Source of the DNA: Eledone cirrhosa
Taxonomy: Eukaryota > Mollusca > Cephalopoda > Octopoda > Eledonidae
DNA: 64,000 nucleotides
Direction of reading: 5' to 3'
Assembly: GCA_964016885.1 (NCBI GenBank)
Contig: OZ024744.1
Span: forward strand, 118,357,697-118,421,696
Shown here: one piece after another, positions 1 through 8,690 of the stretch
Position numbering within the stretch: position 1 is the stretch's first letter
Layout of the letters: the number at the start of each line of letters is the position of its first letter
Made by a program: the position numbers and the translations under genes
The notes under the pieces: generated by a model
What the model saw: the letters and a program-made list of their open reading frames with translations, nothing else
Databases searched by the model: none
Told to the model about the DNA's origin: nothing

Positions 1-61
1 TGATTGGTCCAAATAATAATGGTGGAGAGTGGGGGCGAGTGGGAGGGGTATGGGGTAGTTA

Positions 62-486
62 GCAAGGAGAAGGTTTTAAGTAAAGCATATAACAGTAATA
101 AGTGATATACTGGGATTTTAAAATACACAAGATTATTTAGACCAACCAGACAGAATTATAGAATAGCATTGAGAAAGCAGGATTGGATTCTGGGCGATTA
201 TACAGATATATGGATGAATGAACCGAAGGATGGGGAGAAGAAGAAAATGGTATTTTTACATTACACTTCGTAGAAGTGCACTGACCATTAATAAGAGTTG
301 ACAAATTCTGAAATTCGTACCTCGTAACAGGTTTATTTGGGGGTAGAGATTAAGAGGGACGAGGGAGGCCATTTTTATGAATCCTGGAAAATTTCGGCCA
401 AAATTAAAATTAAGCGAGGAGAAGGTTTTAAATAAAGCATATAACAGTAATAAGCGATATACTAGGATTTTAAAATACACAAGATT
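62..486 (+). repeat. Pair of ~72-bp direct repeats 352 bp apart
   Basis: The segment at about 62-135 (aaggagaaggtttta ... ttaaaatacacaagatt) recurs at about 412-486 with a few substitutions, at an offset of 352 bp. Both copies contain the same 'gcatataacagtaataag' core. The second runs into the CA microsatellite. The DNA between them has no recognisable gene; short open frames here lack any family resemblance. The pair could be two copies of a dispersed repeat or a small local duplication. Confidence 0.7.
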
Positions 487-487
487 T

Positions 488-493
<6 letters not shown>

Positions 494-524
<31 letters not shown>

Positions 525-525
525 T
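494..525. repeat. (CA)n microsatellite
   Basis: A near-perfect CA dinucleotide run follows a short TATATA stretch, directly after the second copy of the 72-bp repeat. Confidence 0.95.
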
Positions 526-689
526 GTTTATGTATATATTTTTAGCTGTACATAATTCTCCTAAATAATGTTTGTAACTTTGCTTGTGGTTGTCTTAAAA
601 TTCAAAATCATTTAGCCTCCAACAAGGTTGCATTGCGTAGGAGGTTTGTCGGGGCTTTTAATGATAGGACCACAATTCTTTCATAAAAA

Positions 690-765
690 CTACGTGAAAT
701 GAAGTGTCTTGCCCAAGAACACAACATACTGCCAGTTTCAGGTACTGAATATACAACCTCCTTTT
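690..765. mobile_element. Degenerate SINE-like fragment
   Basis: The stretch containing 'gtcttgcccaagaacacaac' followed by 'actgccagtttcaggtactga' resembles a SINE segment widely dispersed in molluscan genomes (usual form: 'cttgcccaaggacacaac', then a tRNA-like box). It is strongly diverged and no clear ends are visible. Recognition is from memory only. Confidence 0.3.
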
Positions 766-819
766 TTATCATGTGTACAACACTCCACAGTCAGGTCACT
801 TTTCTGTCTGCTACTTGAA

Positions 820-900
820 CCTGCTTTGTGGTCGAGTGGTTGGGGACTAAACTGGCTTTCCCACCAGAACCTGGTCTAGTGAAAAGAGTACGTGGAACCA
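820..900 (+). mobile_element. Possible tRNA-derived SINE head
   Basis: 'tggtcgagtgg' at about 831-841 fits the RNA polymerase III A-box pattern seen in tRNA-Ser/Leu-like SINE heads. No convincing B box follows at the expected distance, and no cloverleaf can be drawn. I therefore treat it as a decayed SINE head and not a tRNA gene. The following sequence to about 1,050 has no other recognisable feature. Confidence 0.25.
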
Positions 901-1060
901 CAGCAGCAATTTTTAAGCTGTTAAAAGGGTAGATGAACTCCTCAGAGTCAACAGCTATCCACCCCAACTAAGGGTTAAATAACCTCACCGTCCCACAATT
1001 GGCCAAGTGTGGTGAGTACAGCTACACCCCTGACATGACCAAAACCAAACAGAAAGAGGT

Positions 1061-1328
1061 GGAGGTCAACCAGGGAGGGGTTCCTCCAACAGGAGTGACA
1101 AGATCTTAGATTAGATGGAGGTCAACCAGGGAGGGGTTCCTCCAACAGGAGGGACAAGGTCCTGGATTAGATGGAGGTCAACCAGGGAAGGGTTCCTCCA
1201 ACAGGAGTGACAAGGTCCTGGATTAGATGGAAGTCAACCAGGGAGGGGTTCCTCCAACAGGAGGAACAAGGTCTTAGATTAGATGGAGGTCAACCAGGGA
1301 GGGGTTCCTCCAACAGGAGTGACAAGGC
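1061..1328 (+). repeat. 56-bp minisatellite, about 4.8 copies
   Basis: Units begin at 1,061, 1,117, 1,173, 1,229 and 1,285 with 'ggaggtcaacc' (one copy has 'ggaagtcaacc'). Each carries 'agggaggggttcctccaac' and 'gtgacaagg' variants. The unit is GC-richer than its surroundings and contains a short inverted repeat (ggagg ... cctcc). A 60-residue open frame across it is only repeat translation. The last copy degenerates at about 1,328. Confidence 0.95.
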
Positions 1329-2074
1329 CACATACCATCCAATAGGATCATAGATATCACAGGAACATGTTTTTACACCTGAAACAAACATTGACAAATG
1401 TTATGAAGTCGCCACACCTGAAAGATTGAAACTACAGGTAACATCATCTAATGAGTATTGGGATTACAACTGGTTGCTTGGCAATGTGGGAATGACATAT
1501 ATATTTCACACACTGAGAAGACACTTTGTTTCTGTAAATTAAGGTATATCATAATCTATAAAGCTCAGTGTGTGGTCATGCTCCTTTCTTATAGAAATCT
1601 ACGATATAGAATTTCTTCAATTGAAATTTACAATTCACTATTCGAAATAGTTTCAATTGTGTCTTGGCACATCTCATTTTTTCAATTCCACCCACAATTA
1701 CGCAAAAAATAGATAAAACTCAATATTTTACGATTTTTCTCTGTCATTTAAACTGCTAAACTCTTTCCACTACCATTCAAAATACAACTTCATACTTTCT
1801 GCTACTTTCTCTTTCCAAGCTTGATGGTGATACTGTCTGTTTTACTCTCTCATATCATCTGCTTACCTATATCTATAACCCACACATTTTGCTACTTTCT
1901 CTTTTATACTTCAAATTATTACATTTCATACGAAACGACAATTATTCAAAAGCAACAGATACATTTATTCAACAAGCGATAAATCTTTTTTAAAACCTCT
2001 TTTCCAAACACATACAAACACACTCACTTCAACAACAACAACAATCTGCCTTTTATAGATAATGATAAACAATA
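1329..2074. other. AT-rich stretch, no recognised gene
   Basis: AT-rich unique-looking DNA. One 84-codon open frame on the + strand (1,458-1,712) has no recognisable motif and no codon-usage signal. Nothing else supported. Confidence 0.6.
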
Positions 2075-2540
2075 ATATCCTCTATGAGGTCACTAAACCT
2101 GCTAGAAACAGCAGCTAACTCTCCCCCATACCACACCCCTCCCTACTGTCTTAAATTTAGAAAACATATCTTCTATGAGGTCACTAAACCTGCTAGAAAC
2201 AGCAGCTAACTCTCCCCCATATCACACCACTCCGTACTGTCTTAAATTTAGAAAACACATATCCTCTATGAGGTTACTAAACCTGCTAGAAACAGCAGCT
2301 AACTCTCCCCATATCACACCACCCATCCCTACTGTCTTAAATTTAGAAAACATATCTTCTATGAGGTCACTAAACCTGCTAGAAACAACAGCTAACTCTC
2401 CTCCATATCACACCACTCCCTACTGTCTTAAATTTAGAAAACACATATCCTCTATGAGGTCACTAAACCTGCTAGAAACAACAGCTAACTCTCCCTCATA
2501 TCACAACCCTCCCAACTGTCTTAAATTTAGAAAACACACA
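2075..2540 (+). repeat. ~92-bp minisatellite, five copies
   Basis: Units begin with 'tctatgaggt' at 2,081, 2,172, 2,265, 2,358 and 2,451 (spacings 91, 93, 93 and 93). Each contains 'actaaacctgctagaaaca', a C-rich 'tctccc..cataccac' segment and 'actgtcttaaatttagaaaac'. Because most units are 93 bp (31 codons), a 177-codon + strand frame stays open through most of the array and 160 bp beyond. That protein is a repeat of 31 residues with no known domain, and I do not call it a gene. The following 2,541-2,730 has no recognised feature. Confidence 0.95.
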
Positions 2541-2734
2541 GACAACCATGCAGAACAATGCCATCGCAGCTCTGTTGTTCGGCTGGCATCGTCTACGCGC
2601 GTGTTGTGCAAGTACTGTGAAACAATAAATTTCAACACTTTTTTGCACAGAGATAATATCCATAGGCGAAACTACAATTGTCACTGCTGGCGCAGCTCCT
2701 GCTTCTAGGTCTGCAATTCATTCACCCAGTGCCT

Positions 2735-2824
2735 GGCAGACAAAAAAGTGCTGCCATAAAATGGGTGGTGCAACCTAACTTTGGTAACTTAATGACCCCG
2801 AGCAACGCCAGGCTTTAATGCTAG
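2735..2824 (+). mobile_element. Helitron-like 3' end
   Basis: The stretch ends in a GC-rich hairpin-type sequence ('accccgagcaacgccagg', about 2,795-2,812) followed 8-9 bases later by CTAG and a T. This is the terminal architecture of Helitrons: a short hairpin just before a 3' CTRR end, inserted between A and T. The element at 5,023 has the related terminus in the opposite orientation. The hairpin has mismatches here and no 5' end is visible, so this is a truncated or non-autonomous copy. Confidence 0.55.
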
Positions 2825-2879
2825 TTTCTTTATAAGGCTGATATTAATGTAAACTGTTCCACATAACCAACTCTTTGCT

Positions 2880-2990
2880 GGTGTGTGTATGTCAGTGCAT
2901 GCGTGACTGTATGAGTATGTCAGTGTATACATGTCTGTGTGTGTATGTGTATGTCAGTGTATACGTGGCTGTATGTCTATGTGTGTGTTA
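2880..2990. repeat. TG-rich low-complexity tract
   Basis: Imperfect 'gtgtgtatgtcagtgtatac' type repeats. No coding signal. Confidence 0.85.
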
Positions 2991-3053
2991 TGCTGCAAAT
3001 TTCAAACCTAGAGCATACACTAATAGATAAGTTGAAATTTATTTTACATGACT

Positions 3054-3483
3054 GACTAACATACTGAGGTCATATATTGTACTTGTGACTAACATACTGA
3101 GGTCATATATTGTACTTGTGACTAACATACTGAGGTCATATATTGTACTTGTGACTAACATACTGAGGTCAGATATTGTACTAGTGACTAACATACTGAG
3201 GTCAGATATTGTACTAGTGACTAACATACTGAGGTCATATATTGTACTTGTGACTAACATACTGAGGTCATATATTGTACTTGTGACTAACATACTGAGG
3301 TCATATATTGTACTTGTGACTAACATACTGAGGTCAGATATTGTACTTGTGACTAACATACTAAGGTCAGATATTGTACTTGTGACTAACATACTGAGGT
3401 CATATATTGTACTTGTGACTAACATACTGAGGTCAGATATTGTACTTGTGACTAACATACTGAGGTCAGATATTGTACTTGTG
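3054..3483. repeat. 33-bp minisatellite, 13 copies
   Basis: Thirteen copies of a 33-bp unit ('gactaacatactgaggtca' then 'tatattgtactt' or 'gatattgtactt'). As 33 is a multiple of three, frames on both strands stay open, giving 11-residue repeats (VTNILRSYIVL on +, LVTSTIYDLSM on -). The main variation is T/G at one site (Tyr versus Asp codon on +), distributed in patches as expected from local unequal exchange. No start, stop or composition signal argues for translation. Confidence 0.95.
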
Positions 3484-3671
3484 TGTTACAGATAATACTG
3501 ATTGAACTCACAGTCCCATGGGAAGAAGAGTGCAGCAACACCTTTGAACAAAAGAGTGCCAAGAACTTATGTAGGAATATAGGGAGAAAGGTTGACTGGC
3601 ATGGTGGACTGCCGGTGATATCTGGCTCACTCACTGGAATGACAGGAAGAGAGAAGAATGCAGATTGCTAG
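3484..3671 (+). pseudogene. Retroelement-associated 'ELTVPWEE' protein fragment
   Basis: The + frame reads IELTVPWEE (about 3,501-3,527), then a stretch like 'FEQKSAKNLC'. This resembles a segment repeated in hypothetical proteins that accompany reverse-transcriptase sequences in many invertebrate and fish genomes ('VELTVPWEE....FERK..KY'). That is family recognition from memory. The start codon lies inside the minisatellite border, the frame ends after about 60 codons and the expected downstream motif is missing, so this is a relic. It directly abuts the 33-bp array. Confidence 0.45.
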
Positions 3672-3775
3672 ATACATATACATATACACATACATAAACA
3701 TATACATACATATGCACATATTTAAATATACACGTATATACACATACACATATTTAAATACACATACACACACAT
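3665..3775. repeat. Degenerate TATACA/CA microsatellite
   Basis: Alternating TATACATA and ACACAC units; low complexity only. Confidence 0.9.
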
Positions 3776-3841
3776 TTCTCTTGCAAATCTACAAAATTTG
3801 TCATTGTGGTGCTATCAAGTACCTGCGGAAAAAGGGTTTAA

Positions 3842-3906
3842 CAAGGTCATTTCATCTGCAGGGAAGGTGATGACTTAGTTTTGGGGATGCAAAAGGCATT
3901 GCATTT
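3842..3906 (+). pseudogene. Detached mariner transposase fragment
   Basis: This 65-bp segment ('aaggtcatttcatctgcagg' ... 'gcaaaaggcattgcattta') is almost identical to 4,380-4,444 inside the mariner copy just downstream, where it encodes the region before and around the second catalytic block (GKVMT.FWG / DAKGIAF). It sits upstream of the N-terminal part, so the order is scrambled. It is either a local duplication or a piece of a second mariner copy. Confidence 0.75.
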
Positions 3907-3979
3907 ATATTCATGCTGACATGATTTCTACAAAAGATGCTCCAGCTTTAGCAACAATGTAAAAGGAGGTAGTTGTATA

Positions 3980-4560
3980 GAGGGAGTGTTGAAGATGACC
4001 AAAGGTCTGGATGTCCTGCAACTGTCACCATTGAGGAAAACATTGACCGTGATTCTTCAAATAGCCAATGTTATTAGCAACCCATGCTAGCGTGGAAAAA
4101 TGGACATTAAATGATGATGATGATGATGATATCCAATGGAGAGAGTTGAGACTATTCTGCACAATGAACTTGGCAGGATGAAGGTTTCTGCTCAGTGGGT
4201 GCCATGTCTTCTGACACCTGAACAAAAGTGAACAAGGCTGATCACATCACAAGAAAATCTGACATTGTTTGAGGCAGATCCAGCTGGTTTCCTTGAACGT
4301 TTCCTAACCCAGGATGAGTGTTGGATTCATCACTTTGAGCCAGAGACAAAGAGACAATCCATTATGCTCAAAAGAAGACCAAGGTCATTTCATCTGCAGG
4401 GAAGGTGATGACTCAGTTTTGGGGATGCAAAAGGCATTGCATTTATTGCCTATCTTAAAAAGGGTCACACCATCAATTTATTCTATGGTTGAAGGAGGAC
4501 CATTTTATGACAAGGAAGACTGGTGCCAAATCTAGTATTTTAATATCTTTCTTAACTCAA
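3980..4560 (+). pseudogene. mariner/Tc1-type transposase, broken
   Basis: The conceptual translation, in pieces, matches a mariner transposase. 'SVEDDQRSGCPATVTIEENI' at about 3,988-4,048 is the end of the N-terminal DNA-binding part. 'ERVETILHNELGRMKVSAQW' starts at about 4,140. 'LFEADPAGFLERF' precedes 'LTQDECWIHHFEPETK' (about 4,302-4,349), the block with the first catalytic Asp (normally TGDE). 'DAKGIAFIAYLKKGHTIN' follows near 4,425-4,478, and the usual D of DYL is replaced by A. There is an internal stop after 'LLTPEQK' and a frameshift near 4,390. The third catalytic block (HQDNA) is absent, so the copy is 3'-truncated. A SINE tail interrupts it at 4,070-4,131. No terminal inverted repeats were recognised. 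Confidence 0.85.
4070..4131 (+). mobile_element. 5'-truncated SINE tail inside mariner
   Basis: 'acccatgctagcgtggaaaa' followed by 'atggacattaaatgatgatg' and further gatgat repeats is the 3' tail shared with the SINEs at 6,635, 6,900 and 7,385. It lies between mariner codons that would otherwise be nearly adjacent, so it inserted after the transposon. Only the last ~60 bp are present. Confidence 0.8.
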
Positions 4561-5022
4561 ATGTTCACCTCTCATCTATTGTATTATCTTTGACCATAAA
4601 TCAAACTGCTAGCCCTAAATGAATTCTATGTCCAGCTTCTTTTCACGTCAACAGACAGTTCCGTTTCCTAAAATAGTCCTCTTTGAACTATAGAATAAAT
4701 TCCTCTCAACCAATGACATTTCTTACTCAGGCAGTACCAGGAATACTTGAAGCCCATTGGCTACTGATCACTTCACTCCCCCACTCCTTCCCATTCTATA
4801 CAAATATACCTAAAGAAAATGTGTAAATTTCATTAATCTCTGATCAATTGTTGAATACAAACATAGTGCAAGTGAGTAAATAGAAAAAATATTCCTATAT
4901 AACTCTCAAAGGTCGTTATGTAATTGCTAATGAAATGTGTTAGATTATTTAATCAAACAAATCTTTCTTCAAATTTCTCCTCACTTTTTGCCTGTTTTTC
5001 TAATTCAATATATTATTCTAAA
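4561..5022. other. AT-rich stretch, nothing recognised
   Basis: No coding, RNA or repeat family signal was recognised between the mariner relic and the Helitron terminus. Confidence 0.6.
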
Positions 5023-5440
5023 CTAGCTGAATGACCCAGCATTGCCCGGGTTACTGCTGTTCTTATCCATATTAGTAAACAATAAATATGAAAATATATA
5101 TTTTTTTCTCATAATTATTTCAAAATATCTACATTCTATAAAAAAATATCAAAATTGTAATGATATAGAATTTAAAAATGAAAATCTATCCATCTTGAAG
5201 CACCTCAGTGTAAACAATATTCATTGTGTAATTTTTTGTTGGTGTCCAAATGAATAAATTGTTTCTACTTCCAACTCATGAGCAACCAACATAGAGTTGA
5301 CCGTGGGAGAAACATGTAGTAGAGAGATCGAGTCCAACTACTTTGAGGGATTGACCCTGAGATTTGTTAATTGAAATAAAACTTAGTTTGACTGGAAATG
5401 GAACATCTGTAGGTATGAGGGGAATTTTTAGAATAAAGAC
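5023..5440 (-). mobile_element. Helitron, 5'-truncated 3' portion
   Basis: Read on the - strand, the element ends with the GC hairpin 'acccgggcaatgctgggt' (about 5,034-5,051), then 'cattcag' and CTAG (5,023-5,026), with T as the next base. This is the Helitron 3' terminus: hairpin, CTRR end, insertion between A and T. The helicase C-terminus lies upstream (5,186-5,436). The element is cut off at about 5,440 next to a T-run, so only about 0.4 kb of the usual several kb survives. Confidence 0.8.
5186..5436 (-). pseudogene. Helitron Rep/helicase C-terminus (PIF1-like)
   Basis: Helitrons encode a rolling-circle Rep protein fused to a PIF1-family helicase. The - strand frame reads '[20 protein letters not shown]', then 'KSQGQSL', 'VVGLDLS', '[11 protein letters not shown]', a stop where Arg is expected (usual form YVACSRV), then 'NNLFIWTP' and 'NIVYTEVLQDG' before a stop at 5,186-5,188. 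The 'INKSQGQSL' and 'SHGQLYVA.SR' blocks are helicase motifs V and VI. The in-frame stop inside motif VI and the loss of everything upstream make it non-functional. Confidence 0.88.
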
Positions 5441-6137
5441 ATTTTTTTTTTAATATTGTAAACAAATAAGTATCAACATCCAAAAGAAATATATATTAAT
5501 TATTATTTTTGTATTCAGTGTAAATTAACCAAATATAAGCAAATGTATTAACAGCTAATTTAACGGTATGAGAATATAAATATAAACAAACCGGCACACA
5601 TACACTAACACAAACATACACTTATAAACAACACACAGACATACATTCATACAAACACAGTTTCACCCCACCAGCATTTGTTATGTCAGTTGTCACAGAA
5701 ATGTATGTATACTCAAATACACTCAGATACATATACTTGTCAGTCATCACATGTAGATGTGTGTGTGTTTAATTCTTTGTGTGTGCATGTATGTTATTAA
5801 GGCTTAACGTACATAACGCACACGTAAACACACACACACAAACACAAACACACTCATGTACAAAATGTGATGTCGTCATCGTGATGTTATAAAATGTCAG
5901 TTTAATATAGTTGACTATAGTAGATTATTTTAGATAAAATGTTATATAGTTTTAATCCAAATGAAAATAAAAATTACATGCTGTTAATCGTGGGGTCTAA
6001 TACTATTACCTTGTAAAATTTGATTTGTTAAGTCATTTAAGAATACATAAGGAAAAGACAGACAGAGAAAGAATTTTATATAGAGAGAGATTACTCCATG
6101 AATTATTGGAACCTTGTAGCATACTCAAGGAATTAAC
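5441..6137. other. AT-rich noncoding with CA-rich tracts
   Basis: The stretch contains CA/TG-rich low-complexity tracts at about 5,585-5,670 and 5,758-5,860. No gene, and no clear transposon end, was recognised. Confidence 0.65.
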
Positions 6138-6615
6138 ATACATATATATAGATGTATATATATACATATATATAGAAGTATATATATACATATATATAGA
6201 AGTATATATATACATATATATAGAAGTATATATATACATATATATAGATGTATATATATACATATATATAGATGTATATATATACATATATATAGATGTA
6301 TATATATACATATATATAGATGTATATATATACATATATATAGATGTATATATATATATAGATGTATATATATATATAGATGTATATATATATATAGATG
6401 TATATATATACATATATATAGATGTATATATATACATATATATAGATGTATATATATACATATATATAGATGTATATATATACATATATATAGATGTATA
6501 TATATACATATATATAGATGTATATATATACATATATATAGATGTATATATATACATATATATATATATGTATATATATACATATATATATAGATGTATA
6601 TATATACATGTATAT
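6138..6615. repeat. 24-bp AT-rich palindromic minisatellite, ~20 copies
   Basis: Units of 24 bp ('catatatatagatgtatata' plus 'tata') vary as 'agaagt' in three early copies. Three shortened 18-bp units lie at about 6,350-6,400. Each unit is nearly self-complementary ('tatatacatatata' type), and with 24 divisible by three all frames remain open on both strands. The 170-250 codon open frames here (YIYIYID or YIYTSIYM repeats) are artefacts of this. Confidence 0.95.
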
Positions 6616-6634
6616 ACATACACATCTATGCCCC

Positions 6635-6895
6635 ACCCCATCCTCCTGCATGTAGGTGTCATGACAAAAAGCACCCAGTCCACACTGTAAAGTGGTCGTG
6701 TAAGCATCACAACAAAAAGCACCCAGTACTCACTGTAAATGAGGTTGATGTTAGGAAGGACATCCAGCTGTAGAAACCAAGCCACAATCAGTTCTGTATG
6801 AGTAAGACATGGTCACCTGACCTAGCATTACCGACAACAGGACAACTCGTCTGGAAAATGGACATAAAACGGTGATGATGACGATTATATATATA
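6635..6895 (+). mobile_element. Cephalopod-type SINE, + orientation
   Basis: Contains 'aaaaagcacccagtactcac', 'tgttaggaaggacatccagc' and 'tgtagaaaccaagccac', then 'ggacaactcgtctggaaaat' and the tail 'ggacataaaacggtgatgat'. A second, partial 'aaaagcacccagtccacact' block at about 6,667 suggests a small internal duplication or two overlapping copies. The tail merges with a TA run shared with the next SINE. No tRNA-like head was clearly identified. Confidence 0.85.
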
Positions 6896-6899
6896 TATA

Positions 6900-7100
6900 T
6901 ATCATCATAGATTAACGTCTATCTTCCACACTAGCATGGTTTAAACAGGTTTCTCCCATTTAGAGGCAACTTGGGTTGGGTGACCATGTCTTGCTCATAT
7001 AGGGGTGTTTCTAGCTGGTTTTATATGGCTGGATGCCATTCCTAACGCCAACCACATTGACAGTGTGTGCTTACATGACCACATTACAGTGGGGAGGGGG
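6900..7100 (-). mobile_element. Cephalopod-type SINE, inverted copy
   Basis: The + strand shows the reverse complement of the SINE: 'atcatcatagattaacgtct' (tail), 'ccacactagcatgg', 'tggctggatgccattcctaa', 'cgccaaccacattgacagtg'. It lies tail-to-tail with the copy at 6,635-6,895, separated only by a short TA run. It is diverged and lacks the distal head. Confidence 0.8.
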
Positions 7101-7384
7101 GCATACTGTACATATGCTTCAGCTTGGGCTTGTGGGAAGTCTCTCTCTCTCTCTCTCCCTCTCTCTCCAGCTGCGTTAGGAAATCGTCATTTCCTTTCCC
7201 ATCTCCACCACATGCGGTATACATGCCTGACCCTGTATGCTAACCATTCCCTCGTGAATATAGCATAGAGCAGACATGGGATGGACAGAGGCTCCGTAAG
7301 TGGTAGTGTAGGCAACCTGTCTAGGAGAGCTACCACTCCGAATAAATTGGTGTGGGGTGGAGAAGTCCAGTAAGACAACCTCTC
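7101..7384. other. Noncoding with (CT)n tract and repeat debris
   Basis: A CT microsatellite occupies about 7,139-7,171. 'gtaggcaacctgtctaggag' at about 7,308-7,327 resembles another dispersed cephalopod repeat segment. No gene recognised. Confidence 0.5.
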
Positions 7385-7735
7385 TAGTGCTGGTGGCACA
7401 ATAAAAGCACCCAGTCCATGCTGTAAAGTGGTGCTGGTGTTAGGAAGGGCATCCAATAAGTATATTAATGCCAAAACAATTATGAGCACAACATACAAAT
7501 GCAGCAAAAACTGTGTAAACAACAATAACACTAACAATGTGATGGCTGCACACGGTGGTGGGGTGGCTGGTGCGGCCATGTGTGAGAACTGTCATCAAGC
7601 AATCGCACAGCATGATGATGATGATACACATATATATACACAAGTATATACATCTGATCTGGTTTGTCTCACAATGGGACAACTCGTCTAACCCATGCTA
7701 GTGCAGAAAAATGGATATTAAACTGTGATGATGAT
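7385..7735 (+). mobile_element. SINE, + orientation, with internal extra sequence
   Basis: 'aaaagcacccagtccatgct', 'gtaaagtgg' and 'tgttaggaagggcatcc' occupy 7,404-7,456. The tail 'gggacaactcgtctaaccca', 'tgctagtgcagaaaaatgga' and 'ttaaactgtgatgatgat' occupies 7,676-7,734. The ~200 bp between is longer than in a standard copy. It includes gatgat and TATA tracts near 7,612-7,650 and a segment without SINE resemblance, so a second insertion or rearrangement is likely. Confidence 0.75.
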
Positions 7736-7790
7736 ATATGTGTGTATATGATGTATGTGTGTATATATATATATATTTTTTTTTTTTCAT
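7736..7790. repeat. TG/TA microsatellite and T-run
   Basis: Alternating TGTGTATA units followed by a run of T. Simple sequence extending the SINE tail. Confidence 0.9.
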
Positions 7791-8164
7791 GAATTAGTGT
7801 GTGAGAGCTATTTCTAGTGTTACCACTTGTCACATCCCATCAATCGTAATTTAATTGGCCTGAGCAATGGCTGGCCTCACATTCTTTGGGAACAAATATT
7901 TTTCTGGAATTACAAGATGTCTACTGATGAATGCTAGCTTTTGGCTTCACCATTTACCAATGTTGATCAACAGTAAATGTTCTGCATGAAATGGTACCAT
8001 AAAGGTCTTGTAAAAACTTGGAGGCTATGTAAGTATAATACTTATTCTGTCTCTGTTTTTTTAGTCTGATTATATTGTCCTCTGCTAAATATTGGATATG
8101 TGGTTTCCTATGTTATTGGCAGTGTGAAACCACTGAGGTCTTGGATTTTTAACTCTAATTTTCT
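7791..8164. other. Unassigned, possibly 5' part of the retrotransposon
   Basis: No readable protein similarity in any frame. It lies immediately upstream of the putative ORF1 remnant and may be a decayed 5' region of that element, but nothing in the sequence shows this. Confidence 0.4.
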
Positions 8165-8690
8165 CATTGAGCAGCAAAGGTAAAATAAGGAACCATCAAA
8201 GAGGAAGGAAGTAACAAGTGAACAAATGTTGAAACAAAGAAGATTAGAATTAAGAGAAACAGAGACCTTGGAAAAAAGAGAGCCCAAATACTCTGTAAAT
8301 TTTTCAAGAAAAGTGATCTGCTGACATGGAAAAGCAGAGGCAGGTTGCAGATTTGCTCATACCAGACCTCATGTGAGTTGCACACAACCAGTACATCCCA
8401 AATACTCAAGCTAAAACTACCATGGACAGACAACACAGCAGATAGGGTCACTGCCCAGGAAATATGATGTTACACGTACTGCCCCGATGAAAAGAAGATA
8501 TGTAGAAGCAGTACAGACAGTAGCTGCAGAGCAACAATCGTTTTTAGACATGGCAGAAAAGATAGTACAACAATTGATTTGGCTACATCAGATACAAAGT
8601 GATTCACACCAACATTCATGACCACTACAAAGAAACGCAGAGTGACCACCACCACTGACACTGAAATATGTTAGCAGCAGCCACTGCTAA
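8165..8690 (+). pseudogene. Possible ORF1 (gag-like) remnant of the non-LTR element
   Basis: One + frame reads 'KREPKYSVNFSRKVIC', a stop, then 'HGKAEAGCRFAHTRP' and 'VSC' (about 8,270-8,390). The C..HG....GC.F.H spacing looks like a CCCH-type zinc finger, which ORF1 proteins of related elements often carry. Further down comes 'RRYVEAVQTVAAEQQSFLDM' and 'AEKIVQQL' (about 8,490-8,580), a helical, Gln-rich stretch of the sort found at the end of such ORF1 proteins. Multiple stops and frameshifts. The position just upstream of the endonuclease supports the call, but the similarity is weak. Confidence 0.4.

Noticed and set aside
820..900. Genuine tRNA gene
   Set aside because: Only an A-box-like word is present. 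No B box, acceptor stem or cloverleaf.
2175..2708. 177-codon + strand frame
   Set aside because: Mostly 31-residue repeats from the ~92-bp minisatellite. The non-repeat tail shows no known domain.
6025..6785. Open frames of 166-250 codons on both strands rich in Tyr-Ile
   Set aside because: Produced by the 24-bp AT repeat, whose length is a multiple of three. Both strands and several frames are open at once.
7428..7691. Open frame through the third SINE with Asn- and His-rich stretches
   Set aside because: It overlaps SINE sequence and gatgat/TATA simple repeats. No domain or conserved motif.
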